Shown piece after piece: positions 32,337-41,117 of a DNA stretch of 64,000 nucleotides; the stretch's first letter is position 1, and every line of letters begins with the position of its first letter. A program made the position numbers and the translations under genes. This DNA comes from Acidobacteriota bacterium (lineage in GTDB: Bacteria; Acidobacteriota; Thermoanaerobaculia; Gp7-AA8), in the NCBI GenBank assembly GCA_021781455.1, contig JAJXWV010000024.1, forward strand, positions 1-64,000, read 5' to 3'. Below the pieces are notes generated by a model that worked only from the letters and a program-made list of their open reading frames with translations, searched no databases and was not told the DNA's origin.

Positions 32337-32428
32337 GTCCTGAGTCCTGAGTGCTGAGTGCTGAGTGCTGAGGACTTAGGTTTGAGTCGAGAATGGACGT
32401 TCGCTCAGGACTCAGGACTCAGGACTGA
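32337..32428. repeat. Word hairpin (7-bp CTGAGTN unit) between divergent genes
   Basis: GTCCTGAGTCCTGAGTGCTG and further heptamers on the left; CTCAGGACTCAGGACTCAGG on the right. The same word family as 3952-4059 and 60816-60912. Here it sits between two divergent genes, where a terminator role alone would not explain it. Confidence 0.85.
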
Positions 32429-32429
32429 C

Positions 32430-32456
32430 TTGAGCGTCGCACCTATCCGTTAGAAT
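32430..32456 (+). promoter_or_regulatory. Putative addB promoter
   Basis: TTGAGC and TAGAAT are separated by 15 nt; TAGAAT ends 11 nt before the addB ATG and no Shine-Dalgarno is present. The spacer is short, so only the -10 is moderately supported. Confidence 0.35.
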
Positions 32457-32467
32457 TCGAATAACTA

Positions 32468-35400
32468 ATGCCTCCCTCCGTTCCCCTCTTTTTCGGGCGC
32501 TATCGCGAGCTGGCCGCCGCGGTGGCCGCGCAGCTCGAGTCCAGCCGGAATCCTGACCCGTTGCGGGCGTGGACCGCGGAAGTCGTCGTTGCATCTCACG
32601 GCGTGGCGGAGGCGATTGCCCGCGTGCTTGGGGAGCGCGGTCGCGGAATGGCCGGGCTGCAGCTGCGAACGATCGACGGGCTGGCGCGCCGCATCGCGAA
32701 TGACGCCGGCGAGTTCCCGCGCGTGGCGACCGACGCCGAACGGCGGCTGGCGATGCGCAGCGCGATTCACTCCGTCGACGACCCGATCCTCCAGGGCCGG
32801 GGCATCGCCGCGATGCTGGAACGGTCGTATCGCGACGTGCGCGACAGCGGCCTGACTCTCGACGAGCTGCGCCGCCGCGCCCGCACTGCTCCGCTGCGCA
32901 ACAGCGATCGCACGCGCCTGGTCCTCCGCGTCTGGGGCGAGTACGAACGTCTGGTCGGACTCCTCGGCGCCATCGACCCCGCCGCGCTGCTGGCGCGCGC
33001 CGCCGAGCTCCTCGATCGCGGTGCCGCCGTCGTGCCGCAGATCGTGGCCGGGTTCTACGACCTGACCGGTGCGCAGCGCGCAGTGGTCGACGCGCTGGCG
33101 CGAGCGGGAAGGCTCGCCGGAATTCACGTGCCGGCCGGCGACTCCGAATCCTATCGATTCGCGCAGCCGCTGATCGCGAGCCTGCGGGAGATGAAGATCG
33201 TGCGATCGAGCCCCCTCTCCCCGCCGCAGCGGGGAGAGGGTCCGCGAAGCGGGGGTGAGGGGTCTCTGGCTTCTGCAGAGGACCCCTCATCCGGCCTTCG
33301 GCCACCTTCTCCCCGCTGCGGCGGGGAGAAGGGTCTCGATTCGACGACGCCTCGGAATTGGTCGGTGAGCGAGCACGAGCGGCGCGATGCGGAGATCGCC
33401 GAGACGTGCACGAGCATCGCCGCCCTTCTGCAGTCGGGAACGCCGCCGCAGTCGATCGGCATCGTGGCCCGCTCACTCGATCCGGCCGATGTGCACCTGT
33501 TCAACCGCTTCGCGGAGCGCTACGGCTTCCGCACCACGGCGGCTGAGGAATTGCCGCTCATCGGTCATCGGATCGGCCGCGGCGTCGCCAACATCCTCAG
33601 GATTCGCGAGCGCGGGCTTCAGCGCGTCGACGTCCTGGAGCTCATCCGCGACGGATTCCGGCCGAAGACGCGGATCAACGTCGACAAGGCAGACGAAGAG
33701 GCGCGGAAGAGACGCATCGCCGGCGGCAGCAGCGACGATCTGGCGCCGTTTCGGGAGCGATCGCTGGTCCTTCGCGATTACGTCGAGCTGGTGAAGGAGC
33801 TCGAGGACCTCACCTCCGCGATTGCCTCTCCCCTGCTGCGCGGCAGCGACTGGAGCGATTTCCTGATCTCCGTCGCGGGCCGCTTCACGGTTCGAACGGA
33901 GAGCGATGTCGCCGCCGCTCAGGAGATCGAAGCGATCGCGGCGCTGTTCGCGAACGGCGAGCGCATGAACATCCGCTTCGACGCGGCGTCGGTTCTGGAC
34001 GCCCTGGAGTGCGGGCGTCTCGCCCGCAACCGCGGCACGTCTCGTGCCGCGGAGCTCGAAGCATCAGCGCCGGGCGAGACGCCCGGCGCGAGCGGGCGGG
34101 ACGCCCGCACTCCTGAGCTCCCCCAGGTCTGGCTCGGCGACGTGATGCGCTTCCGCGGGCACGGCTTCGAGCACCTCTTCGCAGTGCGCATGCAGGACGA
34201 GCTCTTCCCGCAGCGCCGCCTCGAGGATCCTCTCCTTCCCGACAGCGACCGCCGTCTCCTCGGCGTGCGGCAGATCGGCGACGGCCGCGACGAGGAGCGC
34301 CTGCTCTTCCAGCTGATGCTCGACGGTACCTCGTCGATCCATTTCTCCTTTGCCGGCAGCGACGGCTTCGGCAAGATCCTCCGCCCGTCGCAACTCCTGA
34401 AGAACTTCGTGATCGAGCAGCAGCCGGAGCGGAAGCAGGAGCTGTTGAGGGACTTCTCGAAGGCGATTGCGAACGGGAGGTCATCGGGTCACCGGGTCAC
34501 CGAGTCGCCGGGTGAGGACACGACTCGCAGCACCAACCCGGTGACCCGGCGACCTCGTGACCCGGCGACCCCGATTCGTCAACTCCAGCTCATCGCCCGC
34601 GCCGGCACGAACGGGCCGTTCGACGGCTTCATCGACGACGACGCGCTCAGGCAGCACTTCGCGCACGCCCTCGAGCACGTCTCCCCCACCCAGCTCGAGG
34701 ATTTCGGCGAATGCCCGCAGAAGTTCCTCCTCAAGGTCATCCTGAAGGTCGAGAGCGTGGAAGATCCCGACCGCGAGCTCCAGATCAATCCGCGTGACAA
34801 GGGCAGCCTCGACCATCGAATCCTCGAGAACTTCTACCGCGGCATGTCGGACGACGATCTGGCCGAAGCGGAAGCACAGCTGCCGCAGCTGCCGGTTGCC
34901 CTCGTGTCGCGCCTGGAGGCGGCCATCGACGCGGAGTTCGACCGGCTCGATGCCACGGCTCCCCCCTTCAACCGCAACGTGCGCGCGATCGAGCGCCGGG
35001 CCACGCGCCGCATCCTTCGCGACTTCGTGGTCCGCGACCTCGCCGATCTCGCCGAAAACGGCCTCCGGCCGCGATGGTTCGAGTACAGCTTCGGCGACAA
35101 GTACCAGCGTCGCGAGGGCGGCGCCACGCATCCGGAGCCGTTCGTCGTGACCGCTGCGGGAATCCCCATCAGCATCGAGGGGCAGATCGACCGGATCGAC
35201 GTGGGCGGTCACGAGGTCAACCTCGAAACCTCGAAACCTCGCGACCTCGCAACCTCCGTCCATTTCCGCATCGTCGATTACAAATCCGGCAAAGCCATTC
35301 GCCACGTCAAGCTCGCCGACAAGATCGACCGCGGCGTCCGGCTGCAGCTCGCTCTCTACGCGATGGCCGTCGCGCAGTTCTTCGGAATCAGCGAGACCGC

Positions 35401-35689
35401 CATCCGCGGCACGATCAAGCCTCTCGTCACGGGCGATCAGAAGCTGGCCAGCTACGGCTTCGATCTGGCCACGCATGTCGACGGAGTCCGCGCGACGCTC
35501 GAGATCTTTGCATCATCGATCGCCCGCGGGTTCTTCCCGGCCTATCCCGACGACCGCGACTTCATCTCCTGCAAGTACTGCCCGGTGAATCACTCCTGCC
35601 GGACGAAGCACGATGCCGAGGAAGCGCGGGCGGTCAGGCAGTCGAAAGACCCGCGCACGCTGCTCGGCGAGCTGGGAGAGCGGCGATGA
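32468..35689 (+). CDS. addB: AddB-like helicase/nuclease subunit with PD-(D/E)XK domain
   Basis: A 1073-residue AddB-type protein for double-strand break resection with AddA. The N-terminal two-thirds is a divergent helicase-like region. The C terminus is a RecB-family nuclease: DFGECPQKFLL with the first cluster cysteine, IEGQIDRIDV, FRIVDYKSGKA and the closing CKYCPVNHSC cluster ligands. No canonical Walker A is visible, as often in AddB. Four repeat-derived in-frame insertions are present (about residues 248-290, 514-550, 671-702, 914-930). The addA ATG overlaps its stop (ATGA). Confidence 0.88.
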   Translation: MPPSVPLFFGRYRELAAAVAAQLESSRNPDPLRAWTAEVVVASHGVAEAIARVLGERGRGMAGLQLRTIDGLARRIANDAGEFPRVATDAERRLAMRSAIHSVDDPILQGRGIAAMLERSYRDVRDSGLTLDELRRRARTAPLRNSDRTRLVLRVWGEYERLVGLLGAIDPAALLARAAELLDRGAAVVPQIVAGFYDLTGAQRAVVDALARAGRLAGIHVPAGDSESYRFAQPLIASLREMKIVRSSPLSPPQRGEGPRSGGEGSLASAEDPSSGLRPPSPRCGGEKGLDSTTPRNWSVSEHERRDAEIAETCTSIAALLQSGTPPQSIGIVARSLDPADVHLFNRFAERYGFRTTAAEELPLIGHRIGRGVANILRIRERGLQRVDVLELIRDGFRPKTRINVDKADEEARKRRIAGGSSDDLAPFRERSLVLRDYVELVKELEDLTSAIASPLLRGSDWSDFLISVAGRFTVRTESDVAAAQEIEAIAALFANGERMNIRFDAASVLDALECGRLARNRGTSRAAELEASAPGETPGASGRDARTPELPQVWLGDVMRFRGHGFEHLFAVRMQDELFPQRRLEDPLLPDSDRRLLGVRQIGDGRDEERLLFQLMLDGTSSIHFSFAGSDGFGKILRPSQLLKNFVIEQQPERKQELLRDFSKAIANGRSSGHRVTESPGEDTTRSTNPVTRRPRDPATPIRQLQLIARAGTNGPFDGFIDDDALRQHFAHALEHVSPTQLEDFGECPQKFLLKVILKVESVEDPDRELQINPRDKGSLDHRILENFYRGMSDDDLAEAEAQLPQLPVALVSRLEAAIDAEFDRLDATAPPFNRNVRAIERRATRRILRDFVVRDLADLAENGLRPRWFEYSFGDKYQRREGGATHPEPFVVTAAGIPISIEGQIDRIDVGGHEVNLETSKPRDLATSVHFRIVDYKSGKAIRHVKLADKIDRGVRLQLALYAMAVAQFFGISETAIRGTIKPLVTGDQKLASYGFDLATHVDGVRATLEIFASSIARGFFPAYPDDRDFISCKYCPVNHSCRTKHDAEEARAVRQSKDPRTLLGELGERR
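33209..33335. repeat. Family A element in frame inside addB
   Basis: CCCCTCTCCCCGCCGCAGCG and CTTCTCCCCGCTGCGGCGGG dyads with GAGGGGTCTC and GGACCCCTCA between them, the same as the intergenic family A copies. About 42 codons are added without a stop (product rich in Pro, Ser, Gly). Confidence 0.92.
34005..34115. repeat. Family D palindrome cluster in frame inside addB
   Basis: The outer arms are GGAGTGCGGGCGTCTCGCCC and GGGCGGGACGCCCGCACTCC; inner dyads are GCGGCACGTCTCGTGCCGC and GCCGGGCGAGACGCCCGGC. About 37 codons. Confidence 0.9.
34480..34571. repeat. Word hairpin (8-bp CGGGTCAC unit) in frame inside addB
   Basis: TCATCGGGTCACCGGGTCAC on the left; CGGTGACCCGGCGACCTCGT and further units on the right. 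About 31 codons, polar and Pro/Arg/Thr-rich. Confidence 0.88.
35208..35257. repeat. AACCTCG word array inside the addB nuclease domain
   Basis: GGTCACGAGGTCAACCTCG is followed by AACCTCGAAACCTCGCGACC units, matching the intergenic array at 47350-47516. It adds about 16 residues between the two acidic motifs of the nuclease (RIDVGG and FRIVDYKSG). Confidence 0.75.
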
Positions 35690-38600
35690 CCGCCGCTCCG
35701 CTGCAGCAGTCGTTCACGTTCGGGAAGGCACCCGATAGAGCTCCCGACGTCCCGCACCGCCGCAACGTCGTCATCGAGGCAGGCGCCGGAACAGGCAAGA
35801 CCACCGCCATCGTGGCCGAGGTGGTGAGGCTGATGCTCGAGGACGCGCAGCTCTCGCCGGAGCGCATCGTCCTGGTCACGTTCACCGAAAAGGCGGCCGG
35901 CGAGATCGCCGATCGAATTCACGCCGCCCTGGCCGAGCTCGACCTGCACTTCGACGATGAGCGCGTGGTCTGGCCGGTCGGATCCCCGAAGCCGCTGCTC
36001 GAAGTGCCGCCGGAAAAACGCCATGTGTGGCGGCAGGCCTGCGCCACCCAGCTCGCTTCGATCCACCTGCTGCGATCGCAGACGATCCACTCCTTCTGCC
36101 AGTCGCTGCTCCGGCAGTTCCCGATCGAGGCGGAGCTCGACCCGCAGTTCAAGATCATCGAAGGGTTCGAGCGCTCGCTGCTGTACTCCGAGCTCTACGA
36201 CGCCTGGATCGACGAGGAGACGCGCACCCGCGCCAGCGACGAGGCCCTGCGCGAATGGGAAGTCCTGCTCGCGCACGCCGGCTACCTCTTCCAGGTGCGC
36301 GACATGATCTTTTCGCTCGTGGACCGCCGCGACCTCCTCGGCGAGCGCAATCTCGAGTTCGGCTCCATCGAGGAGTTCGAGGACGACATGCGCTCGGCCG
36401 TGCTGGTCATTCGCGGTGCCGACCTGGAGACCATCGCGCACGAGGGCGCCAGGCGAACGTTCTCCTACCTGCAGCGCACAGAGCTTCCGGAGCGCGGCTC
36501 GGTCGACGGGTGGCTGGAGTACTTCGCTCCCATCGCCGGATCGATCCGCGAGATCGACCTGCCGAAGGGAAAGAACAACGCCGCGGTGAAGGAAGCGCTG
36601 CGGTGGCTCCGGACAGGGTCGAAGGGAAAGTCGATCCACGACCGTCTGGCCTCGCATCGCGCGGCCATGGCCCTGCACGCGCTGGCCGGGCGCTTCATCG
36701 CCTTCCTGGATCGCGAAAAGCGAAAACTAGGTGTCGTCGACTTCGACGATCTCCTCCTCCGCACCCTCGCGCTGCTCGACGACCCGGCGGTGCTCGAGCG
36801 CGTACGCCGGCAGTACGACTTCATTTTCGTCGACGAGTTCCAGGACACCGACCGCACCCAGGCCAGAATCCTCGACCGGCTGGCGCGCGACTCCGCGGGC
36901 GCGTACGTCGCCGGAAAGACCATCGTGGTCGGCGATCCGAAGCAGTCCATCTACGGCTTCCGCAGGGCCGATCCCGAAACGTATTTCCAGATGACGCAGC
37001 GGCTCGTCGCCGAAGGCGCCGACAAACGGATCATCGACGATCAGTACCGCAGCGACGCACCGCTGCTGGCGGCCATCAACGCCATCTTCGCCAGGCTCTT
37101 CCCGCCGCTGCCCGCACACGATCCGAATGTCTTCCGTCCGTCGTACAACGCCCTGCACGCCGCGAAAGGCGAGTGCGAACGCGAGATGGACGCACGCCTG
37201 ACGATCCTGCACGCCGACTGCGAGGAGTCGTCGGACCGCTTCGTTGCGGAGGCAGAGGCCATCGCCGCCTGGATCGAGTCACAGCGGGATGAGAATGGAT
37301 CGGACCTCAGGCGCTTCGCGCTGCTCTTCCGCAGGCTGACCATCATCGACGGCTACCTCGACACCTTCGACCGGCACGGGATCGAGTACGTGCTGCCGCC
37401 GACCAGGCTCTTTCTCGACCGCCCTGCGCCGGTGGCCATGATGGCGATCCTGCGCGCGATCGCCTATCCGTTCGACCGCGGCGCGCAGATTTCCGCAGCG
37501 CGCACCCCGTACTTCGCGCTGACCGACGAGGAGATCGTCAGGGGAACGGTGCAGCTGACGGATCCCGTAGGGACGCACAGCAGTGCGTCCGCTCCCCACG
37601 GGGAGGGAGCTACGGCAAACGACGACGAGAGCTGCGGACGCGCTGCTGCGCGTCCCTACGACGCGGATCCGTGGCTGTCGTTCACCTCCGCGATGACCGG
37701 TTACCGCGACGCCTCGCGCCAGCTGACGGTCTCGCAGTTGATGGACCTCATCGTCGAGACGACGGAGATCGAGCGCGTCCACGGCGCGCTTGCCGATCGT
37801 CATCGATCGCAGCGCCACCTCGATCACCTCCGGGCGCTGGCCTTCGACTACGACCAGCGCATCGGCGGCTCGGTGCGGCAGTTCGTCGACGAGATCGCCC
37901 GCCGCCGCAACGATCCCGACGAGATGGAACCGCTCCTCGCCGACGACAGCCGCAACGCGGTGCGCATCCTTTCCGTGCACGCCGCGAAGGGCCTCGAGTT
38001 CGAAACCGTGATCCTTCCCGACCTCGCCTTCGCCGCGGGGGGAAACGACGGAGCGCGCATCTTCGCCGTCGAGGAGCCGAAGAGCCTCGTGCTCTGCGCT
38101 CCCGATTCGATCTCCGCGCAGTTCCGCTTCACGAGCGACGGCGAAAAGCTCAAGCGCGTCAGCGTCCTTCGCGAGGAAGCAGAGGCGCGGCGCCTCTTCT
38201 ACGTGGCAGTGACGCGCGCCCGGACCGACGTGGTCTTCGTCCATAGCAAGGCCGCCAAGGTGAACAAGGGAAGCTTCTACGCCTGCCTGCGCGACGACGC
38301 CGGCATTCCCATCGACGACTTTACCTGGTCACCTGAGCGCCGGGTCGTACCGTGCAATGTCGCCGGCACTGCCGTCCCGATCGCACTCGAGACCGCATCC
38401 CGCGCCGACAGAACGGAGCGGCGGCGGCGCCGCCTCACCGACGAACGGCTGGAAGCAGAGCTCGCGGCGGCGCCGATCGTGCCGCTCGCTCTCCGCGATC
38501 CGGAGCCGCTCGAGACGCTGCCTGCGGCAGAAATCGCCGTGGCCCGCTCCGGGTTGCGAAACCGCAACGCCGGCCTTCTGCTGCACCGCTTCCTGGAGGT

Positions 38601-39006
38601 CTGGGACGGACGAGCCGCGGCGGGGCCCCTTCTCGATGCGCTGGCCGCGGAGCTCGCCGTGCCCCAGGCGACTGCAGCCCGCGTGCGGCAGCGCGTGGCA
38701 ACCCTGGCTCGATCGCCGGTCATGCAGCGCATCGCCGCAGCCGAGCCGGTCGGCCTGGAGGTGCCGATCCGCTACCTCGACGAAAAGGGCGCGCTCGTCG
38801 AGAAAAGGATCGACCGGCTGACGCGCGAGGAGGGCGGCGAGGTCGTCCTCGACTACAAGAGCGGCAAGCCGGACGAAGCGCGGCTGACGAAAGACCGCCA
38901 CCAGGTCGGCCAGTACTGCGCCGCGATCGCCGCCATCACCGGCCGTCCCTGCAGCGGCCTGCTCTGGTACATCGACGACGAGAGCGACGTCGTCGTCGAT
39001 GTGTGA
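35686..39006 (+). CDS. addA: AddA-like UvrD/RecB-family helicase-nuclease
   Basis: A 1106-residue superfamily 1A helicase. Motif I EAGAGTGKTTAIV (about residues 31-43), VLVTFTEKAAGEI, motif II VDEFQDTDRTQ, motif III GDPKQSIYGFRRAD, motif V LSVHAAKGLEFETV and motif VI FYVAVTRAR are all present, and a C-terminal nuclease with EKRIDRLT and VVLDYKSGKPDE follows. It pairs with AddB as the break-resection machine. The true ATG overlaps the addB stop; the track start at 35074 is an artefact. A family B palindrome adds about 31 residues in frame near residues 628-658. Confidence 0.93.
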   Translation: MTAAPLQQSFTFGKAPDRAPDVPHRRNVVIEAGAGTGKTTAIVAEVVRLMLEDAQLSPERIVLVTFTEKAAGEIADRIHAALAELDLHFDDERVVWPVGSPKPLLEVPPEKRHVWRQACATQLASIHLLRSQTIHSFCQSLLRQFPIEAELDPQFKIIEGFERSLLYSELYDAWIDEETRTRASDEALREWEVLLAHAGYLFQVRDMIFSLVDRRDLLGERNLEFGSIEEFEDDMRSAVLVIRGADLETIAHEGARRTFSYLQRTELPERGSVDGWLEYFAPIAGSIREIDLPKGKNNAAVKEALRWLRTGSKGKSIHDRLASHRAAMALHALAGRFIAFLDREKRKLGVVDFDDLLLRTLALLDDPAVLERVRRQYDFIFVDEFQDTDRTQARILDRLARDSAGAYVAGKTIVVGDPKQSIYGFRRADPETYFQMTQRLVAEGADKRIIDDQYRSDAPLLAAINAIFARLFPPLPAHDPNVFRPSYNALHAAKGECEREMDARLTILHADCEESSDRFVAEAEAIAAWIESQRDENGSDLRRFALLFRRLTIIDGYLDTFDRHGIEYVLPPTRLFLDRPAPVAMMAILRAIAYPFDRGAQISAARTPYFALTDEEIVRGTVQLTDPVGTHSSASAPHGEGATANDDESCGRAAARPYDADPWLSFTSAMTGYRDASRQLTVSQLMDLIVETTEIERVHGALADRHRSQRHLDHLRALAFDYDQRIGGSVRQFVDEIARRRNDPDEMEPLLADDSRNAVRILSVHAAKGLEFETVILPDLAFAAGGNDGARIFAVEEPKSLVLCAPDSISAQFRFTSDGEKLKRVSVLREEAEARRLFYVAVTRARTDVVFVHSKAAKVNKGSFYACLRDDAGIPIDDFTWSPERRVVPCNVAGTAVPIALETASRADRTERRRRRLTDERLEAELAAAPIVPLALRDPEPLETLPAAEIAVARSGLRNRNAGLLLHRFLEVWDGRAAAGPLLDALAAELAVPQATAARVRQRVATLARSPVMQRIAAAEPVGLEVPIRYLDEKGALVEKRIDRLTREEGGEVVLDYKSGKPDEARLTKDRHQVGQYCAAIAAITGRPCSGLLWYIDDESDVVVDV
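37567..37660. repeat. Family B palindrome in frame inside addA
   Basis: GTAGGGACGCACAGCAGTGC on the left and TGCGGACGCGCTGCTGCGCG with TCCCTAC on the right, the same unit as four intergenic copies. It is a 94-nt insert that keeps the reading frame. Confidence 0.92.
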
Positions 39007-39429
39007 GCACAGTCCCCGTCACTCTGAACTACTAAGTCGAAGTTTCTGCGCGCCACGCGAAGACTTCCTTGCACAAACGGCAGGGCGACCGGTCCCCTCG
39101 CCCCGTGCTCCCCGACGAACAACCTCGCAGAATTGATCCGCACGGGGCGAGGGGATGAAGGGGAGTGGGGTCGCGATTGCTCACGAAAACCCCACAATTC
39201 CTGAGAAATTCGAGGATCCTCGGTACCCCACTCCCCTTGCATCCCCTCGCCCCGCGGACCTTCGATCCGAGTGGTTGATGCATCGCGCCGCGGGGCGAGG
39301 GGACCTAAGAGACATCTCCGGTTGCGGGCGAGCGGAGCGAGCCTGCGCTGTGTACTTCCTGTCTCTGTGGTGAGAATCCAGTAGCCGGATTCGCGGACTG
39401 GAAAGCAATCCGCAATAGAATCCCGCGCC
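39007..39429. repeat. 423-nt intergenic region with long nested hairpin (39088-39304)
   Basis: Arms of 30 nt, ACGGGGCGAGGGGATGAAGG and its complement ending CATCCCCTCGCCCCG, enclose a 54-nt loop with the dyad CGAGGATCCTCG. A second, outer pair (GGTCCCCTCGCCCCG and CGGGGCGAGGGGAC) flanks it. No ORF is credible; the marC promoter should be near 39400. Confidence 0.8.
39416..39421 (+). promoter_or_regulatory. Putative -10 box of the MarC gene
   Basis: TAGAAT ends 8 nt before the ATG at 39430 and no Shine-Dalgarno is visible. Confidence 0.35.
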
Positions 39430-40095
39430 ATGCCGCTGTACAAAGTCGTGCTGTTGTCGTTCGCGGCGATGATCACGATGGTCAATCCGCTGGCCGTCGT
39501 GCCGTCCTTCGTCGCCCTCACGCACGATGCCTCGGTCCGCACGCGCCGCGCCGTGGCCCTCGTCGCCGGACTGGCCTGCATGGCCGTCCTCACCCTCTTT
39601 CTGCTCGCCGGCAATTACGTCTTCCACATCTTCGGAATCACCGTGCCGGCCTTCCAGATCATGGGCGGCGTGATCTTTCTCACCAACGCTCTGCGCACGC
39701 TCGTTGACGACGACCGCCGCGCCTTCAACGTCGGCGGCGAAAAGCAGATGGCCGACAGCGACGTGCACAAGGCCGAGATGGATCCCTCGTCGGTCGCCAT
39801 CGTCCCCCTGGCCGTGCCGATGCTCTCCGGCCCCGGCGCCATCACCTCGGTCATGGTGCTGGTCAACCTCTATCCGGGAATCGAACAGAAGCTCGCCGTC
39901 ATCGTGGCCATCGTCGCCGTGGGCATCACCTCGTGGGCCGTGCTTCTCGCCGCTGTGCCTCTCTCCCAGGTCATCGGCGACCGCGGCCGCGCCGTCTTTG
40001 CGAAGATCATGGCTCTCCTCCTCGGTGCCATCGGAATCCAGTTCATCATCAACGGACTGAAGCCGGTGCTCGTCGAGATCATGCGCGCGGGCTGA
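39430..40095 (+). CDS. MarC-family integral membrane protein
   Basis: A 221-residue membrane protein with six hydrophobic segments. MVNPLAVVPSFVALT near the N terminus, GGVIFLTNALRTL, and VPLAVPMLSGPGAITSVMVL in the middle are the MarC signatures. The family (formerly linked to multiple antibiotic resistance) has no established transport substrate. Length fits the family. It is monocistronic, with a TAGAAT box 8 nt before the ATG. Confidence 0.93.
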   Translation: MPLYKVVLLSFAAMITMVNPLAVVPSFVALTHDASVRTRRAVALVAGLACMAVLTLFLLAGNYVFHIFGITVPAFQIMGGVIFLTNALRTLVDDDRRAFNVGGEKQMADSDVHKAEMDPSSVAIVPLAVPMLSGPGAITSVMVLVNLYPGIEQKLAVIVAIVAVGITSWAVLLAAVPLSQVIGDRGRAVFAKIMALLLGAIGIQFIINGLKPVLVEIMRAG

Positions 40096-40235
40096 GGCAC
40101 CCCATCACTCGGAGCCGGCCGAGCCGCAGCCCCGTCACTCTGAGCCGGCGGAGCCGCGGGGGCGGGGTTCTGCCGGCTCGGGATGAAGGAGCGCCTTCAT
40201 AATGTCCTCATGTTCCGGCATCGCGAGGTGCGCGC
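40096..40235. repeat. Family E fragments between marC and the DAG-kinase gene
   Basis: CATCACTCGGAGCCGGCCGA, CGTCACTCTGAGCCGGCGGA and CCGGCTCGGGATGA occur in this 140-nt gap, apparently a decayed family E element. The downstream gene's Shine-Dalgarno GAGGTG is at 40225-40230. Confidence 0.65.
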
Positions 40236-41117
40236 CTGAAAGCTCTCTTCCTGGTCAACGCCCGCTCCGGGCCGAACCGCCGCGCCAACGTCGCATCGCT
40301 GATCCGCTCCTCGTGCGACTGGCCGGCATTCGACGTCGTGGACTGCGAGGCGAAGGAGGATCTGGACGGCATCATCGCCGACGCGCAGCGCAGCGGATTC
40401 GAAGTGGTCTTCGCGGTCGGCGGCGACGGCACGGTCCACGAGGTTGCCAGGCGCCTCATCGGGACCGATCTGGCTCTGGCCGTCATCCCCACCGGCTCCG
40501 GCAACGGCTTCGCCCGGCACCTCGGATTTCCGATGGACGCGCGCGCCGCGATGAAGGCCTGCCGCGACCTCGGGCCGCTCCGCATCGACACCGCGGAGGT
40601 GAACGGCCTTGCGTACGTCGGCGTCATGGGCGTCGGGTTCGATGCCGTCATCGCCCACCAGTTCGCCGCTCATCCCGCGCGCGGGCTGCGGACGTACCTG
40701 CACGTCGGGCTGCGCGTGATCGGCCGGTATCGGCCCGAGGCGTACGAGATCGTTGCCGACGGCGAGACGATCTCGACGCGGGCATGGGCGGTCGACGTGG
40801 CGAACGGCTCGCAGTACGGCAACAACGCGCGCGTCGCCGCCAACGCCTCGATGCGCGACGGCCTGCTCGATCTCGTCGTGGTCCGTGACGTGAGCGTGCT
40901 TGCTGCGCCGCTGCTGGTGGGTCGCGTCTTCACCGGCTCACTGCACCATTCGCGCGGCGTGATCACGCGGCGCGTCTCCGAGGTGGTCATTCGCCGCGAG
41001 ACTGCAGGCGTTGCCCATGTCGACGGAGAGCCGATCGAGCTGGACGCCGAGGTGCGGGTGCGCGTGCGGCCACGATCGCTGAACGTGATCGCACCGCGGA
41101 ATGCAGATACGATCTGA
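40236..41117 (+). CDS. Diacylglycerol kinase-like lipid kinase (YegS/DgkB family), CTG start
   Basis: About 293 residues. The catalytic domain has VNARSG in the N-terminal strand, VGGDGTVHEVARRL (GGDGT motif, about residue 68) and IPTGSGNGFARHLG; the C-terminal domain includes AHVDGEP. It phosphorylates diacylglycerol or a related lipid. The frame is open only from 40203 and contains no ATG, GTG or TTG before the VNARSG motif. CTG at 40236, preceded by GAGGTG with 5-nt spacing, gives the canonical N terminus; the track start (GTG at 40338) would delete it. A non-canonical start is therefore likely. Confidence 0.85.
   Translation: MKALFLVNARSGPNRRANVASLIRSSCDWPAFDVVDCEAKEDLDGIIADAQRSGFEVVFAVGGDGTVHEVARRLIGTDLALAVIPTGSGNGFARHLGFPMDARAAMKACRDLGPLRIDTAEVNGLAYVGVMGVGFDAVIAHQFAAHPARGLRTYLHVGLRVIGRYRPEAYEIVADGETISTRAWAVDVANGSQYGNNARVAANASMRDGLLDLVVVRDVSVLAAPLLVGRVFTGSLHHSRGVITRRVSEVVIRRETAGVAHVDGEPIELDAEVRVRVRPRSLNVIAPRNADTI

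Noticed and set aside
35074-35685. Upstream extension of the AddA ORF
   Set aside because: It overlaps the addB nuclease domain in another frame; MTAAPLQQ at 35686 gives the ATGA overlap and the normal N terminus.
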